From assembly GCA_025963725.1 (NCBI GenBank), contig JAOQAE010000002.1, positions 1,292,411-1,356,410 on the forward strand: 64,000 bases of DNA, written 5' to 3'. Below the pieces are notes generated by a model, which saw nothing but the letters and a program-made list of their open reading frames with translations, did no database searches and had not been told where the DNA came from. Positions within the stretch are counted from its first letter, which is position 1. Each line of letters begins with the position of its first letter. The DNA comes from Bacteroidota bacterium. GTDB lineage: Bacteria; Bacteroidota; Bacteroidia; 2-12-FULL-35-15. Of this stretch, positions 9,333-17,836 are shown one piece after another. The translations under genes were made by a program, and so were the position numbers.

Positions 9333-9614
9333 ATGAGCAGGCTTTTTTTTAAATATTATACCGATATAACAAGAATTAACATTATCGTTACAGTAATTTT
9401 TGGCCTGTTAACAAGTCAAATGTGGCATCTGTCTACCTTTACTATTTGCTTTGGGACATTTGGAACATTAATTTCATTCATTGTATACCGGCAATTTCAA
9501 AATGCTCAATATTATTTTTATTTAAATCACGGTTACACAAAGGCTGAATTAATGGCCAAAGTGTTTGCGATTAACCTTTCAATCGGATTACTTCTATTCA
9601 TAATTGTTAAATGA
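9333..9614 (+). CDS. Small two-to-three-pass membrane protein paired with an ABC ATPase
   Basis: 93 residues from ATG 9333; a GTG at 9306 would add nine residues. Hydrophobic segments are visible at about residues 15-30 (INIIVTVIFGLL), 37-52 and 78-92 (INLSIGLLLFIIVK). No family recognised. It overlaps the next gene by ATGA (9611-9614), so the pair is translationally coupled, and it probably forms or docks to a small export complex with that ATPase. Both genes are AT-rich relative to the flanking AddB-like and zinc-ribbon genes, suggesting acquisition. Confidence 0.75.
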   Translation: MSRLFFKYYTDITRINIIVTVIFGLLTSQMWHLSTFTICFGTFGTLISFIVYRQFQNAQYYFYLNHGYTKAELMAKVFAINLSIGLLLFIIVK

Positions 9615-10303
9615 CACATGTTTTAAGGTTAGACTTTATTGAGCATCGCTTTGGAAAGAAATCAATCCTTTCAAAAGTAAATTTCATATGTAATACAGGA
9701 GATGTCATTGCAATTTTCGGGCGCAACGGCTCAGGAAAATCAACATTACTAAAATCACTTTTTGGAACACTACAGCCCAACAAGATTGAATTGAATTTAG
9801 ACGGCAGAATAATTAATCGCATAAGCCCAAAAGACAAAACCATTGCCTATCTCCCACAAGACCCTTTTCTTCCCAAAGACATCATAGTAAGGAACATTAT
9901 TCCCATGTATTTTCCAGATGGTGACATACAAAATAAAATATTTTACTCTCCGCTAATTGACAAGATAGAAAACCAAAGAATAGGAACGCTTTCTCTTGGG
10001 GAATTAAGGTATTTGGAGTTCTTGCTAATCATCCACTTAGACCATCCATTCATTTTGCTTGACGAACCTTTTTCAATGATTGAACCATTATATAAAGATG
10101 CCATTAAAGATATTATCATAGAATATAAAAGGAACAAAGGCTTTATTATTACCGATCATTATTATTCAGACGTTATGGAAGTTGCTAATAAAAAGATGAT
10201 ACTTAAAGGAGGAGTTTCACAGGAAGTGTCAGACTTAAAAGACCTGATTGAAAATGGTTACTTGCCTTCTGCCCACGCAAATAATGATCGTGATCTAAGG
10301 TAA
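9611..10303 (+). CDS. ABC transporter ATP-binding protein
   Basis: 230 residues. Walker A is GRNGSGKST (about 37-45), the Q-loop region is YLPQDPFLP, the signature is LSLGE (about 126-130), Walker B is FILLDEP, and a switch histidine is in IITDHYYSD. This is a complete single ATPase domain that would energise export of an unknown substrate. Its only adjacent membrane partner is the tiny protein just upstream, with no full permease nearby. AT-rich composition suggests horizontal gain. Confidence 0.88.
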   Translation: MTHVLRLDFIEHRFGKKSILSKVNFICNTGDVIAIFGRNGSGKSTLLKSLFGTLQPNKIELNLDGRIINRISPKDKTIAYLPQDPFLPKDIIVRNIIPMYFPDGDIQNKIFYSPLIDKIENQRIGTLSLGELRYLEFLLIIHLDHPFILLDEPFSMIEPLYKDAIKDIIIEYKRNKGFIITDHYYSDVMEVANKKMILKGGVSQEVSDLKDLIENGYLPSAHANNDRDLR

Positions 10304-10426
10304 CGCTATCCGCTTTAACAGCTATTCACTGCAACAGGTTACGAGAGCCCCGAGCAGGCGACCCAATGAAAAAAGCAAAAAGCACAATCTAAAATATACT
10401 ATCTTAGTCCGACAAAACTACTCTCA

Positions 10427-10837
10427 ATGTTTTTTATTTTTGGTTGGAACCGTCCGAGCATCACCGAGTATGGCCCGGTAAAACAGGAGCTGTGCTATCA
10501 TTGCCACAACACCGAAATGTGGCACTTGCGGAAAATATCAAGATATTTTACCCTGTTTTTTATACCGATTTTCCCTCACGACAGTGAGATCCTCTACCTG
10601 TGCCCGATCTGTAATCACGGAATCCAGCTGAGCATGGCAGATTTCGAAAGCTATAAGGAGATCGCACAGGTAAACAAAGCTTGTCTTGAAAATCAGATCA
10701 CCGAAGAAGAACGCGCGGAGAAGCTGGACAAGATTTCCGCAGATGTGAAGAAAAGACAGGAAGAGCGGAATCTCCAAGACCTGGAAAAAAGTAAAAGTGG
10801 GCTTCCCTTGTTGCAGGAAAATCTACCGAGGAATTAA
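10427..10837 (+). CDS. Zinc-ribbon protein, reading frame shifted near its 3' end
   Basis: 136 residues as read. Two CxxC pairs (CYHCHN at about 23-26 and CPICNHG at about 59-62) flank a hydrophobic stretch 'YFTLFFIPIFPHDSE', as in short zinc-ribbon_15-type proteins. The C-terminal part is charged and helical. After 'LEKSKSG' the frame yields LPLLQENLPRN and stops, while the -1 frame carries a natural-looking ending (see the entry at 10798-10926). The stop at 10835-10837 is therefore probably not the ancestral one. TATCTTAG at 10393-10400 may be its -7 element. Confidence 0.75.
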   Translation: MFFIFGWNRPSITEYGPVKQELCYHCHNTEMWHLRKISRYFTLFFIPIFPHDSEILYLCPICNHGIQLSMADFESYKEIAQVNKACLENQITEEERAEKLDKISADVKKRQEERNLQDLEKSKSGLPLLQENLPRN

Positions 10838-10926
10838 AGCTTATTTCCGGGGCGAAGCAGGACGAATACGATCCTGCATTTGTTATTGCGGCAAAAAGCG
10901 AACTTGACAGGCGCCTGGGAATCTGA
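10798..10926 (+). pseudogene. Displaced C-terminal coding segment of the zinc-ribbon gene (-1 frame)
   Basis: In the -1 frame relative to the upstream ORF, the segment reads ...ASLVAGKSTEEL, KLISGAKQDEYDPAFV, IAAKSELDRRLGI and then TGA. The pattern 'EEL..I......Y.P..V.AAK.EL..R' is a common C-terminal helix pair in Bacteroidota proteins, so it looks selected as protein. A single-base loss near the A- and G-rich stretch at about 10785-10801 would explain the break; it could be a true mutation, a sequencing error or programmed slippage. Confidence 0.6.
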
Positions 10927-10937
10927 TCGGGCAGTCG

Positions 10938-11615
10938 CTATGCATACTCCGTATCCCTTGTTAGCTTCTCCTTATTTAAAGCCAGCTCATCACAAAACCA
11001 GTTCTTCAGCACGTCCTCTATTTCTTTTTTATTAATGGTTTTGGGATTACGCCTCGACTTAATATAATTTTCCCTTACCATTTTTTCGGCAAGCTGCCCG
11101 ACAGTAGTTACGTTCATCTCATTACCAAGTTTGCTGGCGATCCGAAAGCCGGCAACGGAGAATGCGAGGCTTCCAAGACCTAAGCGCCAGCTGAAATAAA
11201 ATGCAGGAAACGACATCAATAAAATGATCACAAGTATTCCCGCTACCCAATGCGGTGGTCTTAACAGCTTTAGCTTAAAGCCTAATTGCTCCTCCACTGC
11301 TTTTATCCGGGAGCGCCTTTCCTTCCGGGATAAAATTTCGGCAAGCGGAAGTCCCGGCGTGATCGCTTTTTTATCAAGCCTGAGTGTTGATGAAAGTGCA
11401 GCCCGCAGCTTATAAAACGCCTGCTGGCTACTGCAATCTTCAGCACTCTCAAGCCTGATCTTACCGATAATGAGATCACATAATTCACCAAATGTCTTAA
11501 TATTCAGCAGTTCATTTCCCTCAAACCTTATGTGGAAAGAATCCTCAATCCTTATCAGCAGCTCTTCAAGGTCTTCGTGGTCAGTATTTTTTAGTTCAAA
11601 CTCTGTCATATTCAT
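10938..11615 (-). CDS. Acyl-carrier-protein-like domain plus membrane segment, hypothetical
   Basis: 225 residues. Residues about 12-53 ('DLEELLIRIEDSFHIRFEGNEL...TFGELCDLIIGKI') have the helical pattern of acyl carrier proteins but lack the DSL/DSV phosphopantetheine serine. A hydrophobic region (about 120-155) should be one or two membrane helices. The C-terminal ~60 residues (TTVGQLAEKMV, EIEDVLKNWFCDELAL) again look carrier-protein-like. Function unknown. The start ATG overlaps the stop of the upstream lipoprotein by one base (TAATG), so the two are coupled. An alternative start is ATG 11609. Confidence 0.75.
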   Translation of the reverse strand: MNMTEFELKNTDHEDLEELLIRIEDSFHIRFEGNELLNIKTFGELCDLIIGKIRLESAEDCSSQQAFYKLRAALSSTLRLDKKAITPGLPLAEILSRKERRSRIKAVEEQLGFKLKLLRPPHWVAGILVIILLMSFPAFYFSWRLGLGSLAFSVAGFRIASKLGNEMNVTTVGQLAEKMVRENYIKSRRNPKTINKKEIEDVLKNWFCDELALNKEKLTRDTEYA

Positions 11616-12394
11616 TAATCCTTATCCCCGCATTTACGCAGCATGATAAATTGTTTTTGCCCGGCGAACTCATTATCCGGCCAGACTGAAACGTATTTCT
11701 TAAGCGCTTCCAGCCCTTCATTGCAAGGTTCATTATCATAGTAACAATCACCGATAATTTTGCCGTTCATTTTACTGATGTAATAGCGGAACCAGTGAAA
11801 GTCATCCGTTGAATTCTTCAGCTTGCCTGTTAATACCGGCTTTATAAAACTATACGTCTTATCATAAATGAGTGTATCGGGATTACTTGAAAGGCTGCCC
11901 TGCACCTGGATATTTCCCATAATCGAATGCCAGTGGCTGGTGCCCGAATCGTCCGTAATATCGAAATCAGTTGCCGGGGAATGCTTCATTTCAATACAGG
12001 TAAGGATCACAGGGAACTGCCCGGCAAGGTACGATTCCACGCCGTTTATCAATGCAGCTGTATCGTTTTCACCGAGGCCCGCGAGCCGCTCTTCTACGGT
12101 TCTTTTAAAAAGTGTGTTATGGGAAGTGAAAAAATGAACCTGGAATGACTCGCTCGCAGCAAAGACCTTATGGTTGATAATTTTCGTTTTAATGCTGATG
12201 CCATTTGCAGCCGAAATACCCGTGGCTGTTAATTTAAAATCATAACCGGGATATTCTATATTGATGCGTTCCAGGAGCTTTTGACTGAGATAATTCTCAA
12301 ATTCGGGAAGAACATCCACTTTGGCTTGTTGTTCACCGCAAGAGCAGAATAGCCCCAAGCTTGCTGCAAAAAATAGGTATAGGATAATTCTCAT
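11615..12394 (-). CDS. Putative lipoprotein of unknown function
   Basis: 259 residues. The N-terminus MRIILYLFFAASLGLFCSC is a lipoprotein signal with Cys19 as the likely lipidated residue. The rest is soluble and matches no family I recognise; 'FDITDDSGTSHWHSIMGNIQVQG' lies in the middle. It is the first gene of a coupled pair with the acyl-carrier-like membrane protein. Confidence 0.72.
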   Translation of the reverse strand: MRIILYLFFAASLGLFCSCGEQQAKVDVLPEFENYLSQKLLERINIEYPGYDFKLTATGISAANGISIKTKIINHKVFAASESFQVHFFTSHNTLFKRTVEERLAGLGENDTAALINGVESYLAGQFPVILTCIEMKHSPATDFDITDDSGTSHWHSIMGNIQVQGSLSSNPDTLIYDKTYSFIKPVLTGKLKNSTDDFHWFRYYISKMNGKIIGDCYYDNEPCNEGLEALKKYVSVWPDNEFAGQKQFIMLRKCGDKD

Positions 12395-12409
12395 TTGATC
12401 TTTAGTATG

Positions 12410-12763
12410 TTAACGCAGCGGAATATTATGCAGCTTATGAAATGAAAGCTTGTCCCAGTAACCGCGCTGAAAAATAATCTTTTCATCTTTCACATGAAAG
12501 AACCCACAACCATGTAAGCCTTGCGGATCCTTCCATTCAAGGATCGCCCATTCGCCATCCTCAAATATATTTTCCGGGATGCAAACCATCGTGGCGCTTG
12601 CAAATCCTTCCGAAAACATTTGCCGGATAGCTTCGCGGCCAACCACCGGCTCATTCGCTACCTGGTGATTAATTGCATCTTCTGCGTAAAGGCCGGAAAT
12701 TGTTTCAACATCGGCCTTATTAAAAGCATCCAGCCATGCTTTCAATACTTGTTTGGGAGTCAT
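12410..12763 (-). CDS. SnoaL/NTF2-like domain protein
   Basis: 117 residues. It follows the NTF2-like pattern: 'VLKAWLDAFNKADVETISGLYAEDAINHQV...EPVVGREAIRQMF', then 'NIFEDGEWAILEWKDPQGLHGCGFFHVKDEKIIFQRGYWDKL'. This cone-shaped alpha+beta fold serves as small ligand-binding proteins or enzymes (SnoaL-type cyclases, epoxide hydrolases); the ligand is not predictable. It ends 15 nt before the lipoprotein ATG on the same strand. Confidence 0.85.
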   Translation of the reverse strand: MTPKQVLKAWLDAFNKADVETISGLYAEDAINHQVANEPVVGREAIRQMFSEGFASATMVCIPENIFEDGEWAILEWKDPQGLHGCGFFHVKDEKIIFQRGYWDKLSFHKLHNIPLR

Positions 12764-12778
12764 CTGAATTTATTCATT

Positions 12779-13222
12779 TTAATTATCAATCCTACCCATA
12801 TTTTCTTTCGTATACTCATCGACAATAACTTCGACCTCAAGCCGCAAACGAGCGTAATCAAAACCGCGAGGCTTCTTTTTCATCTCACCAACTCTCTGAA
12901 TGGAAAGCAATAATTCCTTTTTTATAATTTTTAGAGTTTCCTCACCGTTTATATTCTTTAAAACATTCCAGTCAAAATGAGAATTACTTACGAGCGCCTT
13001 CACTGAGTGCTTCCAGCTTGTAATGTCATTTTTAAAGAATGGAGCAAATCCTCCATCAAACCGATACAATTCAAAGCCCCAGTAAAACGTCAATACGGAT
13101 TCACCAAAGCTGTTGTGATGTAGCCGATTATTAACAAAACCTTCGAAATGATCCAGGTCTACAGTATTGTATCTCCCTAAATTTACTTCGTTAGTTATCA
13201 ATTGTTTTATTACAAAGTTCAT
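12779..13222 (-). CDS. Hypothetical protein
   Basis: 147 residues from ATG 13222, which begins MNFVIKQLITNEVNLGRYN. The longer ORF start would overlap the upstream lipoprotein gene by 14 nt, while this ATG lies one base after that gene's TGA, so I chose it. It is soluble and charged, with no recognised domain. It shares a minus-strand run with the lipoprotein at 13224-13826. Confidence 0.65.
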   Translation of the reverse strand: MNFVIKQLITNEVNLGRYNTVDLDHFEGFVNNRLHHNSFGESVLTFYWGFELYRFDGGFAPFFKNDITSWKHSVKALVSNSHFDWNVLKNINGEETLKIIKKELLLSIQRVGEMKKKPRGFDYARLRLEVEVIVDEYTKENMGRIDN

Positions 13223-13223
13223 A

Positions 13224-13826
13224 TCACTCCCCCTCATTCTTCTTTATCTCTTTCAGCAGATCCTCCTGTCCTTTTGCAAACTTCTGCCATGGCAGCAAAG
13301 GCAAACGGTTATCCGACTGGTATTTCTCCATCACCGGCAATGTTTTAGAGATCGTGAGCACTGCATGATAATCATGGATCGTCCTTGTATTCTTTTCAAT
13401 GCGAAGCTCGAGGTTGCGCATCGGTACATCTGCCAGGGAATCGTTGCCGGCACTTTCCCTGACCATTTTCATAACCTGTTTCCTCAGCACCGAATCTGTA
13501 ATGCCCGAAGCCAGCATCTCTGCCTCCCTGTAATAGTTTTCGTTTTTCTGCCTGAAGCTACGGAGCTTCCCTGCCTCTTCCGGTGCATCCTTCATATGCG
13601 CAAGGTTGTCCTCCATCTTTTTCAGGCCGGAATCTTTTTCAACAAGCTCATTGTACAGCTCATCCAGCAGGCCCGAAGACCGCCCTTTAAATGAAAACTC
13701 TGAAGAATTATCCTGCAGGGCCTCCGGGGTGGCCGTTGCTGCAGCATCTTCTTTTGAATGTTCCTCATGGCCGCAGGACGATAGAAGCATCGCGGTAAGC
13801 AATACAGGATAAAATAAATGTTTCAT
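13224..13826 (-). CDS. Putative lipoprotein with helical charged body
   Basis: 200 residues. The lipobox LLSSC gives Cys18, followed by GHEEHSKEDAAATATPEAL, a flexible acidic linker. The remainder is helical and lysine/glutamate-rich (LDELYNELVEKDSGLKKMEDNLAHMK), probably coiled-coil, with no catalytic motif seen. A perfect TATCTTTG element lies 27 nt upstream. Confidence 0.72.
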   Translation of the reverse strand: MKHLFYPVLLTAMLLSSCGHEEHSKEDAAATATPEALQDNSSEFSFKGRSSGLLDELYNELVEKDSGLKKMEDNLAHMKDAPEEAGKLRSFRQKNENYYREAEMLASGITDSVLRKQVMKMVRESAGNDSLADVPMRNLELRIEKNTRTIHDYHAVLTISKTLPVMEKYQSDNRLPLLPWQKFAKGQEDLLKEIKKNEGE

Positions 13827-13852
13827 GAAAACGGAGCGCTAAGTGTATCTAT

Positions 13853-13860
13853 CAAAGATA
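13853..13860 (-). promoter_or_regulatory. -7 element TATCTTTG of the lipoprotein gene
   Basis: Exact match to the Bacteroidota -7 consensus TAnnTTTG on the minus strand, with 26 nt between it and the ATG at 13826. It is divergent from, and 40 nt away from, another exact match on the plus strand. Confidence 0.6.
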
Positions 13861-13900
13861 AAGGAAATTAAATAATCCCCGGCTTTCCGGCAGCGCTTTG

Positions 13901-13908
13901 TATCTTTG
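13901..13908 (+). promoter_or_regulatory. -7 element TATCTTTG abutting the start codon of the 82-residue gene
   Basis: Exact TAnnTTTG match ending 4 nt before the ATG at 13913. This spacing would yield a leaderless or near-leaderless transcript, and it argues against the upstream alternative start at 13898, which would lie inside the promoter. Confidence 0.6.
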
Positions 13909-13912
13909 CGGC

Positions 13913-14158
13913 ATGCAATCCATTGATTATCCCCAATACAGGAAATACCCAAATGAGAAAGGGTATTTCAAGATCATTTCCGATAAGGAATGGGAGGAGG
14001 TTCAGGTAATAGGCAGCAAATACCTGCTGCATCGCTTTACGGTAAGCATCCTGCCCGACAGGAATTTCATTTACGACATGACCTTCGATTATGAAAGCAG
14101 CTGGGTGAAGATCGGTGAAGAGGAATACGAGGAGGTTAAAGCCAAAGTGCAGTCTTAA
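13913..14158 (+). CDS. Small hypothetical acidic protein
   Basis: 81 residues from ATG 13913 (MQSIDYPQYRKYPNEKGYFKI). Soluble, rich in aromatic and acidic residues; it ends 'SWVKIGEEEYEEVKAKV'. No family recognised. It is the last normal-composition gene before the AT-rich dnd island. Confidence 0.7.
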   Translation: MQSIDYPQYRKYPNEKGYFKIISDKEWEEVQVIGSKYLLHRFTVSILPDRNFIYDMTFDYESSWVKIGEEEYEEVKAKVQS

Positions 14159-14263
14159 ATATCCTTTGCCTTTCGCACGTTCTCGACTTCGCTCGAACTG
14201 CGTAAACAGAACTTGGGTTAAAAATTTGGTTATTATCAGAAGTAAAATTAAATTCATTTTAAT

Positions 14264-14287
14264 GTCACAGAAGTCGAAAAGTGTCCA
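14264..14287 (+). promoter_or_regulatory. Island motif copy A (GTCACAGA-N6-AAAGTGTCCA)
   Basis: Bipartite 24-bp sequence, spacer AGTCGA, 132 nt upstream of the dndC start and in the same orientation. Copies B (22288-22311) and C (26232-26255, minus strand) have identical half-sites and spacer length. It is either a shared operator or a terminal/recombinase-binding sequence of a mobile element. The rest of the 261-nt gap shows no gene; TATATTTA at 14384-14391 may be the dndC -7 element. Confidence 0.6.
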
Positions 14288-14419
14288 AGGAAATGTAATT
14301 TTTTATAACGTAATTGCCAAAAAATTCTAAAGAAGGGTTCCTTGGTTAGGTCGAATTAATGAGATTTTTTTATAAAAGTGCACTATATTTACATCTTAGA
14401 AGATTAATTATATAAAAAG

Positions 14420-15724
14420 ATGAGTTTCAGTCCTAAAGAATTAACAGAAGAGATTAAAGACCAATATTTAGCAGAAGATAACAATAGAACTTGGATCGTA
14501 GGTTTTAGTGGAGGAAAAGATTCTACAATGCTTCTTCAGCTTGTATGGTATGCAATAAAACAGTTTCCTGATGAAATGCGCACTCGCGATATTCACATTG
14601 TGTGTAATAATACTTTGGTTGAAAATCCGAAAATTATTGAATATACCGCGAGAATACTTAATCAAATAGAAAGAGCTGCTGCGGAACAGTCTATGCCGAT
14701 ATTTGTAAATAGAACTGTCCCGAGATTAGAAGATACTTTTTGGGTAAATGTTTTGGGCAAAGGGTATCCTGCACCTAATAAGATTTTTCGTTGGTGTACG
14801 GATAGACTAAAAATTGATCCAACAACTAAATTCATATTAGATAAGATCAGTAAGGAGGGAGAAGCTATTTTATTACTTGGCACTAGAAGTGACGAGAGTT
14901 CCAGCCGTGCCAGCAACATAAAAAAACATGAGGTACAAGGCGAAAGATTGAGAAAACATGTACTTCCTAATGCTTTTGTGTATGCGGCAATTAAAGATGT
15001 AAAAACAGAAGATGTATGGAAATACTTAAATCAAGTTCCATCACCCTGGGGATCTTCCAATAAAGAACTCGTTACATTATACAGAAATGCCAACGGAGGA
15101 GATTGCCCTCTTGTTGTTGATGATACTACTCCATCATGTGGGAATAGTCGTTTTGGCTGTTGGACTTGTACGGTTGTAAACCGGGATAAATCGATGGAAG
15201 CCCTTATTGAAAATGGGGAAGATTGGATGGAACCTTTAATTGAACTAAGAGACCTGTTAGTAACTTCTAGAGATTCGGGAGAACTATATCGTGAGAAAAA
15301 AAGAAGAAACGGTGAAGAGAAAGAGGGAATGATGGGACCATATAAGCCTGCTTTCAGAGCCGAATATCTCGAGAAATTATTTAAAGCACAAAAGCAAATT
15401 CAAAAAAAACATCCCGAAATGGTCCTTATTAATTATCAGGAATTAGTAGCTATTCAAATTTCTTGGTTTCGGGATGGAATATTCAACCAAAACGTTGCCG
15501 AGATTTACAATAGAGTATTTGAGACAAATATAACTCTTGAAAATTCTGATGAGAAGCTCATAAAAGAAAAAAAAATATTAAAAGACGTTTGTGCAAAAAA
15601 TCCTGATGATTATAAGTTACTTACAGAACTCTTGGCCATTCAGAAATCTAAAATAATTTTGATGAATAACAGAGGACTACAGAACGATATTGAAAATCGT
15701 CTTGAACAATTCGTAAACAACTAA
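14420..15724 (+). CDS. dndC: DNA phosphorothioation sulfurtransferase DndC
   Basis: 434 residues. The ATP-pyrophosphatase (PP-loop) motif SGGKDS is at residues 30-35 within WIVGFSGGKDSTMLL, as in PAPS-reductase-like DndC. Cys126 (FRWCTDRLKI) and the cluster C229, C240, C247, C250 (GDCP...PSCGNSRFGCWTC) can ligate an Fe-S cluster. DndC activates and delivers sulfur to the DNA backbone together with DndD and DndE, using sulfur mobilised by DndA. It is the first gene of dndC-dndD-dndE, 3 nt from dndD. AT-rich relative to the chromosome on either side. Confidence 0.93.
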   Translation: MSFSPKELTEEIKDQYLAEDNNRTWIVGFSGGKDSTMLLQLVWYAIKQFPDEMRTRDIHIVCNNTLVENPKIIEYTARILNQIERAAAEQSMPIFVNRTVPRLEDTFWVNVLGKGYPAPNKIFRWCTDRLKIDPTTKFILDKISKEGEAILLLGTRSDESSSRASNIKKHEVQGERLRKHVLPNAFVYAAIKDVKTEDVWKYLNQVPSPWGSSNKELVTLYRNANGGDCPLVVDDTTPSCGNSRFGCWTCTVVNRDKSMEALIENGEDWMEPLIELRDLLVTSRDSGELYREKKRRNGEEKEGMMGPYKPAFRAEYLEKLFKAQKQIQKKHPEMVLINYQELVAIQISWFRDGIFNQNVAEIYNRVFETNITLENSDEKLIKEKKILKDVCAKNPDDYKLLTELLAIQKSKIILMNNRGLQNDIENRLEQFVNN

Positions 15725-15727
15725 TTT

Positions 15728-17836
15728 ATGTTTATAAAAAAAATAACTCTAGAAAATTATGGCATCTACCATGGTCCTAATCATCTAGACTTTTCAAAAA
15801 AAGTTGGTAAAAACGTATTTGTAATTTCTGGGAATAATGGGTTTGGAAAGACTACGCTACTTACATCATTAGTTTGGTGCTTGTATGGTAAATTAATGAT
15901 AGATGTTGATGATAAGTTCAGGAAAGAAATATATGAATCAGGTGGTTATAAAAAATTTGCATCGAATACTCTAAATCGTTTAGCCAAATCGGAAGGTTGT
16001 ACTTCTTATAAAGTTTCTATTATATTATCCGACATTTTTATTCCTGCTCTTCCTTGCAATGAGGTTACTATTTCAAGGACCTTTAATGCAAAAGATTTAG
16101 AAGATACTGTTAAGATTTTCATTGATGGATCTGAAAATGAACTTACAAGGTCTGTAGGTCACGAGATTTTTATTAATGATTTTATTCTTCCTAAAGAAGT
16201 CGCCAAATTCTTCTTTTTTGATGCAGAGAAAATAGTTTCGTTAGCTGAAATTAAATCTGTTGAGGAAAAACGTAGTTTAAGTAAAGCTTATTCAGAAGTT
16301 TTGGGTATTAAAAAATATGAAGATTTAAAAGCTCATCTCGAAGACTTAAGGATTAGATTTCGCAGGGATTCTGCATCAGAGAAAGATAAAAACAAATTCG
16401 AAGAATTACAAAAAGAAATTACGCAGTCTAAAAAATTAATAGAGGAATATGAGACGCAAATATTTAATTTGCAAGATGAAAAAAACTCTAAAAAACAAGC
16501 TTCGGATCAATACCAGATAAAACTAATTCGTGAAGGAAATTCAATGTCTGTATCAGAGTTGAATGCACTGAAAAAACAGCGTAATAAGTTAACCGAAGCA
16601 ATGGATGTAATAAAAGGAAAACTTAAAGATTTACTTGAACTTGCTCCTTTTGCTATTGTAGGAAATAAAATAACGGAGGTTAAAGATCAACTAACAGACG
16701 AAGTAGAGTTTTCACAAAATAATATGAACCCCGCGTTAATAAAACGTAAATCAAGACAAGTAGAGGATCATATTATAAATAACGCTAAGGCGCTTGAATT
16801 ATCTACACGCCAAGCAAGAAAATTAGCCATTATGGTTTCCAATTCAATCATGGAAAATTTTAGTTCCAGAGGTCGGAATTCAAAAAACTTTCAGGTGTTA
16901 CTAAATTTTTCAGATACTGAAAAAAACGAATTTGATGCCATCTACTCTAATCTCAAAAGTGCTTTTAATATTATGTTTCGACAACTCGTTCATGATTACA
17001 AAGTAAATAAATCAGATTTTAGTCAGGTTATACGGAAAATCAGTAACGCAGAATCGAAGGAGAATGATCTAGTAATTAAAGAAATTCGCTCTCAAAAAGA
17101 TGCGCTTGATAATCGTATTGAAGCAATTGACAATAAATTTCAAGGGTTAAATCAAGAAATAGGTGGCTTGCAAAAAGAAATTGCAATAAAATCCAAACTT
17201 GTATCTGAATTATCGAAAAAGATTAATATTGGAGTAGCTGATAAGGCAAAAGATGAAGTTGCTGAAAGGTTAATAGAAGAATTAACCTTATTTATTACTA
17301 AGCTGAAAACTGAGAAAAAACAGGCATTAGAGTTTAGATTAAAGGATGAGCTCAATAATCTAATGCATAAATCCTCTTTTGTGAGTCGTGTCGAGGTTGA
17401 AATTTCAGAAGACATTATAGATATAAATCTTTTCAATAAAAGAAGAGAGCTTATCATTAAAGATGGACTTTCAAAAGGAGAACAACAGTTATACGCTACA
17501 GCGTTATTGAAAGCCTTAGTGGATGAATCTAATATCAAGTTTTCGGTGTTTATTGATAGTCCATTACAGAAATTTGATAAAACACACTCTCAAAACATTA
17601 TAAGCAATTTTTACCCTCAAATTTCTGAGCAAGTAGTTTTGTTTCCTTTATTGGAAAAAGAGTTATCTGAATCGGAATATCAATCACTTCTTCCTAAGAT
17701 TAATACAGCTTTTTTAATTGCCAATATCGATGAGGATCGGTCTACTTTTATACAAGTTGAACCACAAAAACTTTTTAAAGACTATAAAGAATCAAATGAG
17801 CACATTTACACACATCAAAACATCAGGAGCAAATAA
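15728..17836 (+). CDS. dndD: DNA phosphorothioation ATPase DndD (SMC/Rad50-like)
   Basis: 702 residues. Walker A GNNGFGKT is at residues 35-42. A long coiled-coil centre (about 200-560) is rich in Lys/Glu and lacks a clear CxxC zinc hook. The C-terminal head carries the signature 'LSKGEQQLYATALLKAL' and Walker B 'FSVFIDSPLQKFDKTHS'. 'FFFDAEKI' after the first ATPase half is typical of DndD. DndD hydrolyses ATP to support backbone cleavage/sulfur insertion in the Dnd complex. Its last 41 nt overlap dndE. Confidence 0.93.
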   Translation: MFIKKITLENYGIYHGPNHLDFSKKVGKNVFVISGNNGFGKTTLLTSLVWCLYGKLMIDVDDKFRKEIYESGGYKKFASNTLNRLAKSEGCTSYKVSIILSDIFIPALPCNEVTISRTFNAKDLEDTVKIFIDGSENELTRSVGHEIFINDFILPKEVAKFFFFDAEKIVSLAEIKSVEEKRSLSKAYSEVLGIKKYEDLKAHLEDLRIRFRRDSASEKDKNKFEELQKEITQSKKLIEEYETQIFNLQDEKNSKKQASDQYQIKLIREGNSMSVSELNALKKQRNKLTEAMDVIKGKLKDLLELAPFAIVGNKITEVKDQLTDEVEFSQNNMNPALIKRKSRQVEDHIINNAKALELSTRQARKLAIMVSNSIMENFSSRGRNSKNFQVLLNFSDTEKNEFDAIYSNLKSAFNIMFRQLVHDYKVNKSDFSQVIRKISNAESKENDLVIKEIRSQKDALDNRIEAIDNKFQGLNQEIGGLQKEIAIKSKLVSELSKKINIGVADKAKDEVAERLIEELTLFITKLKTEKKQALEFRLKDELNNLMHKSSFVSRVEVEISEDIIDINLFNKRRELIIKDGLSKGEQQLYATALLKALVDESNIKFSVFIDSPLQKFDKTHSQNIISNFYPQISEQVVLFPLLEKELSESEYQSLLPKINTAFLIANIDEDRSTFIQVEPQKLFKDYKESNEHIYTHQNIRSK

